Shown: positions 43,993-57,483, counted from the stretch's first letter. The stretch: DNA of 64,000 nucleotides from Leguminivora glycinivorella (GCF_023078275.1 NC_062971.1:7936001-8000000); one strand, 5' to 3'. Notes: a model not told the origin generated them from the letters alone. A program made the numbers and translations.

Positions 43993-44260
43993 CAGCAGTT
44001 CTCGAAAAATTTGTACAAAAATTAAGGAAATAGTTATTTTTTTTATTATTCCTATTTTGTTACCAATATTTTTTGGTGAATTGAGATTTTATTAAGTTTT
44101 ATTTCGTCATTAAGATTCTCTAGTATCTATATTTTCTTAATTATAACAATTATCATGTATATATCATACGAAAGTAGATTTATATTACTAAATGTTGGTA
44201 ACAATAGAATCAATTAAAATTTGCTGACGTGGCTATGTACAAAGTATTCGGGAACTGCTC
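43993..44260. mobile_element. MITE family F, free copy
   Basis: CAGCAGTTCTCGAA on the left and TTCGGGAACTGCTC on the right, flanked by TTAT on both sides (43989-43992, 44261-44264). Its reverse complement matches 55157-55465. Confidence 0.7.
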
Positions 44261-44871
44261 TTATGTTTGTGTAATTGGATGACAAAAATATGAAATCAAA
44301 TGTAATGAAATGAATAGGCCTTCGTTGTATAATAAAGCATGCCTTCTGGCACAGAAACATCTATTGAAGCTAATTGTATTTAAGAAAGACCAATGGAGCA
44401 AAATAAAATTGAAATGAGCACATCCGTAAATTATAAAGTATGATCTGATGAGGGTTGCCAGATATGCGACAGTGCGCGTGATATAATATTCGTATGAATG
44501 TGTCTTAAAGTGGTGATCTTTAAGAACAAGAAGACATAATGAAACACAGGGTGCATGTTATCAAATGAAGGCAGCGTTGGGAGACCGGTCGGATGGTGGA
44601 ACAGAATTTAGGATAATAAAAATGAAAAATGCAAAATAAAAATGATTTGATTTGATTGGAAGAATTTTGGATACCATACTCTCACGATCTGTCAAATGAA
44701 CTACATGGCCTAAGCGTTCCAGTTCAATCTATTCTACTTCATAAATCAACCGGTCACTATCACTAGCATTACGTATCGAATGTACTAATGCCAAGGAATT
44801 CTAGCGCCTCGCGAAAGGTCACTTGTTCTGTTTCTGAGCGATAAACCCTTTTCTGTCGTGACGGACATTCC

Positions 44872-45063
44872 AAGTATGTGGTTAAGTTTTTGCGAATAGA
44901 GTTCAGACAATTGTTTGAACTATGTCGGCTTTTGAAATCACGACTGTTCGAATTATGTGTTTTTTCGAAGTATGTTGTTCACTTTTTGCGAGCAGTTCAA
45001 ATTATTGTTGGAACTATGTAAACGGTCGGCTTTTAAGGTCACGATTGTTGAATTGATGTGATC
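44872..45063 (+). repeat. diverged tandem duplication of ~96 bp
   Basis: Two units, each running AAGTATGTNGTT, ACTTTTTGCGA or AGTTTTTGCGA, TTCA, ATTGTT, GAACTATG, GTCGGCTTTT and TCACGAYTGTT. The units differ by substitutions and small indels. Confidence 0.55.
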
Positions 45064-45740
45064 ATAATTATGTTTTTTTTTCACAGTTTTATTTTATAAA
45101 TATGCACCAGTTCCTGTTACAATATGCACTTAACATAATTGCCGTTCAATAAATTCTGCACGCTCAACTGCACTAACATACAAGTTATATAAATAATAAT
45201 ATAGGTACATATACATCCCGATTATCAGTTTTTACATTTGCTTAACATACATTACACTTATTTAATTCATTAATATATGTAAACATAATTTTCTGAGCCG
45301 CAACGAATATTTATCATAAATATATAGGTTAAGCTTAGCTAATTTTATTATGCAACAGGAATGGGAAATACGAACTGCTAGTACAGAAAACATACAATTT
45401 ATATTAGACTTTTCTTTAAAAAAAAAATCAAAAACATTTATTTAGCAAGTAGGCCACACCCCGGCACTTTTACATGTCAACAATTACAATAAATAATATG
45501 AATTCAACTAAAGTACAAGTTACTAATGATTAATACGTACTTTACGTTTGTCTAATAAACTCATTAAATCGTGGGTAATGTTAGTTAAAAACAAAATCAT
45601 GATTGTTTAAAAAAGGCCCTCCTGGCTTCCTCTTTAATCAAAACGGCTTCCCGTGCCTTCAACCACTAATGAGATTAACAAAACGGCATAATTGAATTTA
45701 TCTATTTAGCACCGTCATAAGTACGCGGATACATATGCCT

Positions 45741-46163
45741 CACTCACGTGAGACTGACATGGCGTCGTCCCGTGAGATGACAGATGTCGTCCTGTGAGAC
45801 GACAGACGTCGTCCCGTGAGACGACAGACATCGCCCCGTGAGACGACAGACGTCGTCCCGTGAGACGACAGACGTCGTCCCGTGAGACGAAAGATGTCGT
45901 CCCGTAAGACGATAGACGTTGTCCTGTGAGACGACAGACGTCGTCCTGTGAGACGACAGATGTCGTCCCGTGAGACAACAGACGTCGTCCCGTGAGACGA
46001 AAGACGTCGTCCCGTGAGACGACATGACGTCGTCCAGTGAGATGACATGGCATAGTCCCGTGAGACGACACGTGTCGTCCCGTTAAACGACATGGCGTCG
46101 TGCCGTGACACGACAGGCGTCGTCCAATGAGACGACATTGCATTGTCCCGCGAGACGACGGGG
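45741..46163. repeat. 22-bp tandem array (minisatellite)
   Basis: About 19 units of consensus GTCGTCCCGTGAGACGACAGAC with a few mismatches each. Every unit is an imperfect palindrome (GTCGTC ... GACGAC), so single strands can form a chain of small hairpins. On the minus strand all three frames are open over most of the array. Because 22 is not a multiple of three, each frame reads the same 22-residue repeat (containing SSHGTTSVVSRDDVCRLTGR) with different starting points. No initiation or splice context supports translation. Confidence 0.85.
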
Positions 46164-46263
46164 TTGTTCCTGTCTGGTGGCATGGAGACGATGAAGAAAA
46201 TTGACAGCGATGGGACGCAGTGTAATCCTATGCACCGTCATAAAGTCACCGTCAAATGCCACA

Positions 46264-46640
46264 CTCACGTAAGACGAGACAGAGCGACGTCCCGTGAGAC
46301 GACATAGGTTCGTCCCTTAAAAAGTCATAGCTTCGCCTTGTGAGGTGACAGGACTCAAGAGATGTCTTGAAACGACAGATGAGGTCCCATTAGATAACCT
46401 GGCCTATGAAAAGATAGGGCCCACGATCCGATAGGGCATCGCCTCGTGATATGACAAAGGAGATCATTCATTGTGCAGACATGATTCGTCATTAGAGACA
46501 ACATGAGTAAAGTTGTGCTGTGCGTAAAAGTATGCTGTCATATAAATTGACAAGCGTCGCCCCGTAAAAGATTAAACTTTGCAGCGACTTGGAATTTGGA
46601 TTTCATTGCCCTATGCGATGATTTACGACATCCTGTGAGA
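46264..46640. repeat. decayed flank of the 22-bp array
   Basis: Scattered unit-like words remain (GACGTCCCGTGAGACGACAT at 46289, CGCCTTGTGAGGTGACA near 46333, GCGTCGCCCCGTAAAAGAT near 46555, GACATCCTGTGAGAA near 46627). The array appears once to have been longer, with divergence rising away from its core on this side. Confidence 0.5.
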
Positions 46641-49600
46641 ACCCATTGGGTTATTACATGCTATGCACTAATTCACCTTTCGTGTCATGAGACGAGCGTT
46701 ATAATCACGAGGCAAAATTTTGTATTTGTACTCGAATCTCAATGAGATTATGTCGCTTTAACATCTACTTTGCGGTAATTAGCACAACTCTTAACTAAAC
46801 ATACTTTGTATAAGGTATTTCTAAACATATGTACTTCGTAGAAGGTCTTTCGAATCAGAACCACAGCGTACGTGTTAACCTGAGACATACACAATTACAC
46901 AGTTTAGTCATTGTCTTATTAGACAAAAATCATCACGTGATGGGTTCCCATAAGTGGGGTCGTTTTAGACAGGTAAAGTGAACGACATCGGCGTCGTCTC
47001 AATTGCCTAATTAGCTAATACATAATCAGCGTGGTCACCTGACCAACAGATGAATGATTGTGAGGAATGTCCAAATTTCTCTCACTCGTGAATATCTGAA
47101 CGGCCATAATGATGACGAATGTGTGATCCAATTACTGTAAAGCAACGCCGTTATTGCCAACCTAATTTGTCATGTCAACTTTTAGAATGCTCGTCATGAT
47201 AGAGGTTTATTAGCAGGTTTGACGTTGTGAAAATCCACTTCCACATCTAAAAACGTGTGGGTGGAGCTTCGGTAGCAATTAACTAGCACTTTGTTGCCAG
47301 ATACTAAGCTAATTAAGAAATATACATAATAGTGATGCTAAACAGAATGAAAAACCACTTTATATTACAAAGCCCTTCATGCCCAATCAGAAAGGGAGAG
47401 GGGGCGGCGAAGATACCAATGAGAAAAAGAAAATCCATTAATTTATGCCACTGTTTTACGCTATTCCTAGAGTGCAGATTCTTTTAAATGAATGATTAGA
47501 GCTCTAGTCTCATCAACTCACGGGCGTCAATAATTGACGCATGGTCTTGGGTCTTGATACGGACTTTAGAAATGCAGAAGAACCACTCAGGTACCTAGCA
47601 AATGTTGACTCTTAACTACAAAATAACTTACTGCAAAGGAAAAATCTTGTACTAGGCTCATTACTCTGTGAAACCTGGATATTCGTCTGTATTTCAGCAA
47701 ACTTATAGCTGTCTGGCTGTAACATCCAGTCGGACTAATGGCGGATAATGTTCCAGTATATGTTGTTCAGTACCGAACTGACAAAAGTATTACTTCTGTA
47801 ACAATCGACCCAGTAGGTAGAGACTTCTGAACCAATTCATTTAGAAATAAAAAGCTACAGCTCGGAAAGTTTTCTAAGTACGATATATACATATATGTAC
47901 TACAAATTGACCTCAAACTGCCGTTAATCGACCAACGGTTAGAATACTCAATCATGCATTATTACTAACGTTAGCTAGACCAAGGTTACAGACAATCCTT
48001 GAAGAGGTTAATTACAAAGACAACAAACTCGTACCGGAAATCTGACTCCCAAATATACACGATATTTTGTGGATAGTTTGACAAAATGACTTAAAGGACT
48101 TAGTACAATAGCATTTTAGTATGCCTTGTTGCATTGCTACTCAGGACGGACTCTCGTCGTAAAAGGATTTGTCGGTTGCCCAGTCAGATGGCGTAATGTT
48201 ACGAATTCTATGTTTCTATAAATAACTAACGAATTAGATTAAAGAGACGACCGAATAATATTCTCAAACTATTAACAGCGAAGAACTATGGCTTACATCT
48301 CTTGACCGAAGTAAATGAAGTTGGTCCTAAACTTAAACAACTACACAAAACAAAGCAAGAAACCGTGTAGGTAAATTGTATTCAAAGTGCTTATTTATTG
48401 TATGAGTATGATATATCGAAAACACTTTAAGCTCATTAAAACCAATAGGGCAATACATTTTCCGAGAGAAGCCGATTTTCACAATTTGCTAAGGCACTCT
48501 TATGGATAAAATGTTAAAAGGTAGTCACTGAATGTGGAGGCCTGTTTCTGATATAATAAATTAAACGGAAATTGAAGGATGAATCTCCTTCGATTTTAGA
48601 CCACAGTTTCCTCTTACAAATAAAGAGGCGCTCGCATCCTAAAATTATCGCCCGCAACTGCGGTATTACTAACAGAAAGTTCCCGTTTATTTCATTTGAC
48701 AAATGTTTTCTGAATAGGTTTCCGGGGCCTAGAGAGATTAACAGAAGTTGTATATTTACAATTAACTTTTGGAACTCCATTAGCGCGTTGTAGGATCGAT
48801 ACACATTTCCGCAGTGGCTTACTAAGCGCCATTTATTAGAATTTTGCGGCGCGACTATTTGTCAGTAACAGAGGAGACGCCACAACTTATTCAAAAACGG
48901 TTCGTAAGGTCAGAGGACGAGTCCCAGTCTCAATTGAATTTAGTGTAAGGAACTAGAAATATGATGTTATAACATTACTGAGATTATGACTTAATTTAGA
49001 AGACTTCGGACTCCTAATATACCTGACATACAAGAATTTGTTAGGACACTCATAAAAGGGAGCGCAGATTCTAGGCAAAATAGGTTTCTAGTGGTAACAG
49101 AAAAATTAAAATTATTGCCGTTTAAATAGATATTGATGAACTATATTTATCAGAAGTAAGGTCTTGAAACCTAAATGAAAAATAAAAGCTCAGCGCTTAA
49201 GGTACACAGTACTTATAGCTACGATATTTTGACCTATTGGTCTCGAATGACAGGCAAGTGTAAATACCATTGTCATCGTCCGTGGCGCTACATGCTACAG
49301 CCGTGCGCACGTACGACTTTTAAGAAAATTCTAATTATATGCCATACGATAAATAAATAATTGTCATCTCGATATAATTCTAGAATCAGGTATTACCCTA
49401 CATAACAGTTGCATCTTGTTTATGGGAAGTCCCGCTGCATATGGATTTTGGGAAATAAGCAAGAAAACAGTAAATATTAACCTGTATCGAAATAAGATGT
49501 CATATATTAAAGAAAATTAATAAATAATTAATAATTATTTTTTAATTTATATATAGTAGTGTGACTACATAAAAAACACAAATCAGAATATTTGTTAAAA

Positions 49601-51998
49601 TAATTTGATTTGTTCCCATAGTTGCGTATTAACCTGTATGTTTATGTGTATACATCAGTTTATAAAGAACGTGAGACATTTATATTATTCACACAAAAGA
49701 ACAATATAGAATATAATGCTTTGCAATTTGGTGATAAATTACGAAAGTTCTGAAAAGAAAACTATTTACTATCTTAAGCTGATGACTGAATTTTAATTAT
49801 AAATGGGTAATCATTAACCCTTATTTGAAGAGTTATCTGTCGTCTTACATTCTTATTAGAATATCGAAATGGACTAAAGAGCCATAAGTCGTAATGTTTT
49901 AGAATTACTAGTTCACGAATCGTACAATTTTGCCTTTATAAATTCGGCTAGTCAGCACAAAGTCATAAAAATGATAAGCCTAAAAATATATGCATCACAT
50001 GTTCATAATTATTCAAACACAAATTAAATATTTCAAATATCGAAAAAAGCATACTAGCTAGACATAGTAAAAGACTAAATAAAGTTGACGCGTACAGTGT
50101 AGAGAGGATTCCCGCATTAACATTCATGTATATTCATGGAAGTATCAAAGTCAATTTAATTAGAAATAATTGCCTTCATTTGATCTTTGCCTAAGTATGT
50201 GTGACTCATTAGATCATTGATTCGTTTCAATCGCTTGTATCCCAAATCTTTTTGCTCAGTTGACCCCTTTTAATTTATTAGGAAAAATTTGCATAGTTTC
50301 CGTTCTCGTAAAGACTTTGAGTAGGAGCTTACCTTTTATTATATGAATCCTTAGCTAATCATGGCCATGGTATTGTCAATTCAATCAGAAGCTGAAAATG
50401 TATTATCATTATCATCTTATTTGCAGTTTTGCTACCAGTCCAGCAGTAACGCATACATTATCGTGATGTGGGTATACATTGCAAATTAACATATGATAGC
50501 GTGCAATTTCTTCCAACTCAAGCGTCCATTTCAATTGTTTTGGCAAATGTATATTTCATATACAGAATTCATAACACATTATGCAATAGGAAATATTGAT
50601 ATTTGGCAGTGGGCTATGTAAGACAATGTTTAAGCTATATCAATATTGCTTATTACTCAGTATACTAACAATAATATGTGCATATTCGGAGATACATATA
50701 GGCGAATTACTTATGGTACTGTAATCAATTTACATGAAAAATAAAAATTTCAACATAATGTCATAATGCTCATATGATATAATTGTGTATTATAGTTACA
50801 TGATATAATTATAGTCATCTTAAGCAGAAGAAGACTAGTATCTTGGTGAATTTATACGACAAAAAACATGTATATGATCTTGTTCTGACTAGGGACTGTT
50901 GTTGGGTTGCTACAGATATTTTTCTCACAAAAATGTTATTGAAATAACAGGTTTTATTTCCGTAAATATTGTAATACCGATCTATTAACTACTGGCTTCC
51001 TGTCGGTTTTATGTTATACATAAATTAAGTGATTCGCCACCATCATAGAGTCATAATGGATAACTGTGCTGTGCTGTGTGGAGTCAGTTTCAACTCATGA
51101 AACCTTAGTGGCTAAATTTTGAAACATCCCTTTGTATACCTTCCTATTTCTTATTATGACATTTCTGTATAAATAAAGTATAACAGTCACAGTACGCCCT
51201 AACCAGCGTCTATTTAAAAAAATCGGCCAAAATCCATTAAATGTAAAGATATAAGTACAGTATGCGTCACAATGTATGTGTAAACAGAATGATAGTCTTT
51301 GTTTTAATGTAACACAAGATTGAAAATGTAAACATATTTCTTTATTTGTAAACATACTATAAAATAAACCAACACTGACGTAAAACATTGCGTGCCATCA
51401 AGATCGGCGCCCCGGTCGCCGGATGTCAAGCAGTCCCCAGCCCGAAGGCCTTAGAGCGGTCCCACAGATCGCAGATAGACTTATTTATTACCACTACGTT
51501 TTCGCCATCTTTCATATAAATTACTGTTATCCAAAACATCTCATTCACCAGTTCTATGTGGTGCAAGGCCGAGCCATTAATTTTATTTACATACTTATTA
51601 TGTCATTGGGAAATAACAAATTATATATCTGACAGAACATTGATTAGATGGCACCAGAGTCTAAAACATAAGTGCGGTCTCGTATGGAAACCAGTTTGGG
51701 CTGAAATTACTCAAAGTGATTAACACGTTCATTATGAAGATTATTGCAATTTGAATGCAGGAATCCTGCTGCTCAAAGCTTCCTTACAAGTCGGGGTGTA
51801 ATTAATTTTGGTGGATCATTACTCAAATAATTTGCAATATAACTTACTTGCCATTGATATTAATTAAGAGTGATAATAATGAAATAAGTACCTACTCGTA
51901 ATGTTAATTTATACGAGCAGGTTGCAGTTTTTAAATATTGTGAAATGATGTGGCTAATAATGCCTTTAACGCATTGTATACCAAAACATGTCATAAGG
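46641..51998. other. long stretch without recognised gene or repeat
   Basis: Mostly AT-rich unique sequence. The only compositional bump is 51389-51475 (GGCGCCCCGGTCGCCGG), with no splice-bounded frame. Frames on both strands at 48514-48804 overlap each other and have no splice or family support. Confidence 0.4.
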
Positions 51999-52000
51999 TA

Positions 52001-52204
52001 CAGCGGGCAAATCTCGACTGGGGGGCCATTGTAACTAATCCATTTTTTCCATTATTACACTATGATTTTGAGTTCTACATGTATCTACTGAACACGCCTA
52101 CCATATAGAACCGGTGGATAGTCTATTTAATAATGCAAACATTGTAAAACATGGATAAAATGGACCCGTTACATTTGCCCCCATTTGTCGAGATTTGCCC
52201 GCTG
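52001..52204. mobile_element. MITE with TA target
   Basis: CAGCGGGCAAATCTCGAC and GTCGAGATTTGCCCGCTG ends, TA on both sides, and further inward pairing of GTAACTAATCCATTTT with AAAATGGACCCGTTAC. Confidence 0.75.
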
Positions 52205-52931
52205 TATCTTATATTATTTTAAAAACTTACTTTTACTCAGACATTTCACTGACATGTAAAAAAGTGTTCAAGTATCGTCAAGCGTTTACTTATTTTTTTG
52301 TTCACACATGCGAGTACACTCAGTACACTCTAGTACAAAAAAAACAGTGTCTATACAGATGGAACCTTTTCTAATTGAAAGCCGCATATGTTCTTAGAAC
52401 TCGCTAATAGCTGTTTTGCGCCATTTCACTGCTTAAATACAGTCCGCATTGTTTATAATGCGAAAATCTTGCAATTTTAAAAATGTCTCTTCCGACTATA
52501 AATCCACTGAAATTGTAAACATAAACACGAAAAGTGTGTCAGGAACGTCATAACTCATAATTCACTCACACTGCAGAATTCCTCTTTAATTGAATATCCA
52601 CTAGTAATTTTACAAACCTCTTATGTTAACCATTGTGTTCATGAAAAGAGCAACCTTACGGGTGTATCATATAGAAATTATGTTTAAAAACTGTATTGTT
52701 CATAGTTGTATGTTGAGAAATTAGTGGAATAGTGCCGCCACGTAAAACTTGAGGCGTCCTGCACAGCAAGTCTTTCATGCGAGTAACTACCGCTTCTCGC
52801 AAATTAGCTTTTTTACCAACATAATTTTCTATTATACGGCACAGTGATCAGGGTTCTTTGAATTAATTATCTTATTATTTTTATTGGTATTGGTACTTTT
52901 TCCTGAATATAACATTCCACTGTTTGAATAA

Positions 52932-53010
52932 TCCATCCACACTAATATTATACATGGAAAATTCTGTGCGTCTGTTTGTCCGGGGGCAAAACGAAGCGAC
53001 GAATTTAACT
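52932..53010 (+). mobile_element. truncated Helitron-like copy
   Basis: TCCACACTAATATTATACAT then CTGTTTGTCC and CGAAGCGACGAATT match the 5' half of the 24861-25040 family; the CTAG end is missing. Confidence 0.5.
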
Positions 53011-53083
53011 AAAACTGAAAGTTTTGAGGACATGTAAGAAATCATCATAATTTTTAATTGATAAACTATCCAGTAAACTGTGT

Positions 53084-53094
53084 GGGGGGGGGGG
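53084..53094. repeat. G run
   Basis: Eleven consecutive G residues, length uncertain in any assembly. Confidence 0.8.
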
Positions 53095-53400
53095 TGGCGT
53101 GTAAAAGTTTGTATGGCCTATTTGCTGAATAAATTATTTTGATTTTTTTGATTTTAAACTACTTTGTTTACTATTTGAATATAAACAGTTTTGGACTTTC
53201 ATTAACTTTCTTGTAGCACGTCAAAGCATTTCCGGCTTTATGCTCTTCGTACCTATCGGAATTCTTAATGTTATGTTAAAGAACCATAAATAGAAAAACC
53301 TCATAAACAGCAGATCTTAGCTTGATAAGTTTACTTTTATCATTAGTACAAAGTATTGTTAGTTATATTTAGACGTAGATACCGATATAATGTTACCGTA

Positions 53401-53542
53401 AGAGCGTTTTCACATTATCCGAACCGATCCGAATTCGGATGTAGGAAGAATTTCAGGGTAAAATCAAACATGGCGGCGCAAATAGATAATTATATCGGTC
53501 CGAAATACGATATCGGATCGAATCATGTGAAAACGCACTAAG
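53401..53542. mobile_element. fold-back MITE
   Basis: AGAGCGTTTTCACATTATCC and its imperfect inverse ending CATGTGAAAACGCACT; CCGAT/ATCGG words pair further in. Confidence 0.7.
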
Positions 53543-55088
53543 TCGGCGATGTAAATTAAAAACAATTTATATGGTAATAAACACATGATTGCGTATTTCA
53601 TACATTTATTAAAAATATAACTGTTATACCTAAGTTTTTATTTTCTGTTCATAGACGCGGAACCCTTATTACTTACTTAAATATTATGCTTACTTTACGT
53701 TTTTTTCTAACTTGTCTACACATTTTATTTCTAGTAGCGGATCTAGAGACCTTTTTCTTGCTTGATTCACGTGTGTTCGAAGAAGTTTTTTGTCGTATTG
53801 AACAAAAAACGTATGATAAAAGACCAATAAATATCAGACTAATTCATACTTTAGTAACTCAAGATAAAGTGTGTATTACCATATAAATAGTAATGCGATG
53901 GACGTTTTTTGTAGACATTCGTTTTACGAGTTTATCTCACGATAGATGGCGGTATAAATATAATCTCTTACTTAAATAACTAACTTTGATTGCTCTATAG
54001 AGCAAATAATAGTATAGAAAAAATCGCAGGCATAGCTATAATCAATATGTAACTATGCAATATATTTCAACTTTACAACTTCAACCCTTTGTATTCAAGT
54101 TTTTGAATAAAAACATTTTTTTGTATTTATATTTATTATTGCTATACCACTTTTTTATTAATATTTTAATGTTAACTCGTCCATACGTCCCGTATGTAGG
54201 TATATTACCAGATAACTAAGTAATGTTCGTTCATTTCATTTTTATCATTTTAATTCTAATGTCTGTCAGTTTAGCTTCATTTTATGTGGATTGTGGAGTA
54301 TTTTCGAAAAGCGTCCCCGATTAGCTCCAATCACGTGCCACGGAAGGAAGACGTGCGATAATACTATAAGGCCCCGGGGCTTGATCTATTTTTATAAGAA
54401 AGCAATTATACATTTATACTTTTTTGCGCATTTGGCCTATTTTTAAAAGAAAGCGCCAATAGGAATACAGTATGTAGGAATTATATACTTTCTTTGCGTA
54501 CATTAATGTTGCTCAGAATCTAGTTGATTACTATATATATGTATATCTCATCTCAGTTAAAATACCCACTTATGGAGCCTTGTAAAACTCGGAAGGGCCC
54601 TTTACGTTCAGGTGCAAATACATCAATACAATAATAAAAATAAACCGTCAAAAACCGTTCATAAGAACTAAGTAGTCAAGTTCAATTGCATGACCGTATT
54701 TTATTAACCACAAAACACACTGACTTTTTGCAGCAATACTTCCTATCCACAATGAAGTATAATTACGCACGCTCAAGACAATCGTGCGACTGGCCGCGAC
54801 AATCCCTAGCCTCACAAAATAGAGAAAACCTACTATTATAGCTAACAAGGAAACATTTTTGTTGGAAAAATATGAAAAGTTAAATTGGCGTTGGAGAGGC
54901 GATAATTTGATCCGTAAATACACAGGTGTCGGTTTACATTTGGAGAAATGTGTCTGGAAAGCATGCTGTGGAGTGTGACGTCTCGACTGACGCTTGTTAT
55001 TTCGATTTGAAGAGTTTGATACTTTTATTACTTACTGCTGTATCAGATTATATATTTCTAGTAAATCCTATTTTTAAATGAAAATGAT
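53543..55088. other. no gene seen
   Basis: AT-rich. A duplicated phrase (TATTTTTATAAGAAAGC at 54389 and TATTTTTAAAAGAAAGC at 54430) marks a small local duplication. Confidence 0.35.
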
Positions 55089-55091
55089 TTA

Positions 55092-55527
55092 GGGCCGGTT
55101 GCATCAAACCGTCTGTCACCGTTAAAGCGTTCGTTAAACTTTATTTTATGGGAAGTGAGCAGTTCCCGAATACTTTGTACATAGCCACGTCAACAAATTT
55201 TAATTGATCCTATTTTGTTACCAACATTTAGCAATATAAGTCGACTCTCGTAAGATATACAGAGTGGACTTCGGTCATAATGTTATAATAAGGAGAATAA
55301 GTTCAAAATATAATTAAGAAAATATAAATACTAGAGAACCTTAATGACGAAATAAAACTTACTAAAATCTCAATTCATCAAAAAAATCTTGGTAACAAAA
55401 TAGGAATAATAAAAACAAATTTAATTTTTTCCTTAATTTTTGTACAAACTTTTCGAGAACTGCTGAAGTATAGACGTGTACTGCGTGACGTGATGTGTCT
55501 GTCAAATGTGGTTGATGCAACTGGCCC
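55092..55527. mobile_element. Harbinger-like MITE interrupted by another MITE
   Basis: Outer ends GGGCCGGTTGCATCAAACC and GGTTGATGCAACTGGCCC with TTA on both sides (55089-55091, 55528-55530). Removing the inner insertion leaves about 123 bp, a usual MITE size. Confidence 0.75.
55157..55465 (-). mobile_element. MITE family F, nested copy
   Basis: GAGCAGTTCCCGAATACTTT on the left and TTTTCGAGAACTGCTG on the right, with AAGT on both sides (55153-55156, 55466-55469). The reverse complement aligns with 43993-44260, including TTGGTAACAAAATAGGAATA and AATGACGAAATAAAACTTA. Confidence 0.75.
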
Positions 55528-55530
55528 TTA

Positions 55531-56950
55531 GTCGCGTGTCGTCGTAATCGTAAACGAAACTTTGTAAAGCGATGAGGGAAAAGTCAAAATGTTTCGGGAA
55601 ATATGTTAAAGTAGTTACGCAAAAGCCATGCGTTCTAGTGATAAAGATGATGAGTCACAAGCTGAAGTTACAGGTTCGGTTCCCAATTCAGGCGCTTGAT
55701 GGAGTTGGTTACTTTTTCTTAAGTGAACGGAATGTATTAAAACGATTACATCTATTTGATAACCTTAACAATGCCAGACCCTTAACAAAATTATGTCACT
55801 GGTACATTTATACAATATGATAATAGAACTATTTATCGAATACCTAGTTTTCAGCGCTTTTGTAGGCATTTTGTAAGCTGCGGCCTTTGTCCTGGGTTAG
55901 ATTGAACGTGGAACATAATGGTCCCTGCGAAGGCATTCTGTAAGCACTGCCAGGTACATACTTTACCCTGACTCATTTATTTTGCCAAACAAAGAAAGCT
56001 TTTGTACAGGAAGATACAAACATTTCAGCGGGGCTTTATCTAGAACCTATTTTCCTAGTATATCTATGAACGGCACACCTCAAGATATTTTTAGAAAAGT
56101 AAAGTGAAAAATACTTAAATAGTACTCATTTACCACAATTAAATCAATCGAACAATTAAATCGTAACCGTGTACATACTATAATTTAGGGCACTATAGGC
56201 GCTTAAGTACTAATAGTAACTACCGCATCTTGAAAAAAATCCTATATCTAGTCACAAGTTTCTGACATGAAAATCGGTTGATAATAGGCTACTTGACCCT
56301 TTTTCAAAGTATGTCTTATATTATTAATTACTGTCTAATTAAACTAAAAAAAATAGTACCATATTTTATTACGACTTAAAAACCTGCAAAAAAATTATTT
56401 AAAGTTTACTTTTACTTGATCAGGCAAAAACAACATCCATATTAATCTATAGAATATCTCAACGTCAGTATATTTAGAAAAAATATTTGACACTGTCACA
56501 TTGCAATAGAGGTTACTGCTATATATGGAGATTAGATTAGTACCTCTAATTTCCATAGTTGATTTGAATTATGTGACGTCACTCCAATGGCCAACACCGT
56601 TTTCGGAGTCCATAATTCAAAAAAACATACACTCATCTTTAATTAAAAATACGAAGTCATCACGCACTTTTAATCCCCGCAAGCTATAAATATTGATTTC
56701 TTAAGTCAAATACTACAGAAAACAATACTTCTAAATTCTCAGTCTAGTAGCCTATTGTGATCATCCGAATTTTTGCCCGATAATATTCACTCAATGATCA
56801 TATTTTATAATATGTGTAGCTAGTTAACTGTAATACAGGAATCTTTGTCTAATATGTAGATAAGGGTTTAATTCATAAGCTGCAAGCTCCAGGTTTTAGG
56901 TTAACCTAAACGTGGAGCTTAAAATGCTTAGATTAATCTAAAAATTCTTA
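55531..56950. other. no gene seen
   Basis: Unique AT-rich sequence. GGCATTTTGTAAGC and GGCATTCTGTAAGC recur 77 bp apart (55866, 55943). Confidence 0.35.
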
Positions 56951-57045
56951 GGCCCACTTGTACCAACCACTTAACTCAGGGTTGGTGGGCTGTCATCTGG
57001 TGAAATGGTGGGTTAACCCTCGGGTCCTCGGGGCACAGCGTTTTT
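56951..57045 (+). mobile_element. single MITE end
   Basis: GGCCCACTTGTACCAACCAC resembles a common lepidopteran MITE terminus; the opposite end was not found. Confidence 0.3.
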
Positions 57046-57068
57046 CTATTTAAATTTCTTTAAAGTCT

Positions 57069-57219
57069 ATATCGTCACTACTTTTAAAAAATTTCGTATC
57101 TCACGCTGCTCCTCAAAGTTAAAACGCGGTAAGTCTATATGCATTCCATACATACTTACTACAATTTTCTTTTCATTGACAGACGAAGATACAAGTTTTT
57201 TTAAAAGTAGTGACGATAT
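57069..57219. mobile_element. fold-back MITE
   Basis: Perfect arms ATATCGTCACTACTTTTAAA and TTTAAAAGTAGTGACGATAT, extended inward by TTCGTATCT against an ACGAAGATAC-like segment. Confidence 0.7.
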
Positions 57220-57483
57220 GTCTTGGTAAATGTAACTTTTTCTTATACTTTCATAACAATTTATTTCTATTTGCCTCTGCAAGTCCAAAATAGGCGAAAT
57301 GCGTACTAAGGGAGTGCCTTCGATTGGTGTTTATTGGCGTCACCGAAATAAATGGTTTGTTTGAGACGGCTGACTAATTACTGGGCACAATTTATTGTTG
57401 CGGAAACAAGGAATTGGCTGTTGGTGAGGAATTAGCAATACTTACTTATGTTTCTTCTAGTTTCATCGCATAAAATAAATAAA

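Noticed and set aside
45741..46163. Regular dyad-symmetric repeats suggesting a CRISPR array
   Set aside because: Units abut without unique spacers and the DNA is eukaryotic; it is a tandem satellite-type array.
45715..46268. Minus-strand frames of 90-147 codons with repeated LTGRRLSSHGTTSVV peptides
   Set aside because: They are an automatic result of a stop-free 22-bp repeat read in three frames; no initiator context, splice sites or non-repetitive coding flank.
48514..48804. Overlapping open frames on both strands
   Set aside because: No splice sites, no recognisable motif, and symmetry of openness suggests chance.
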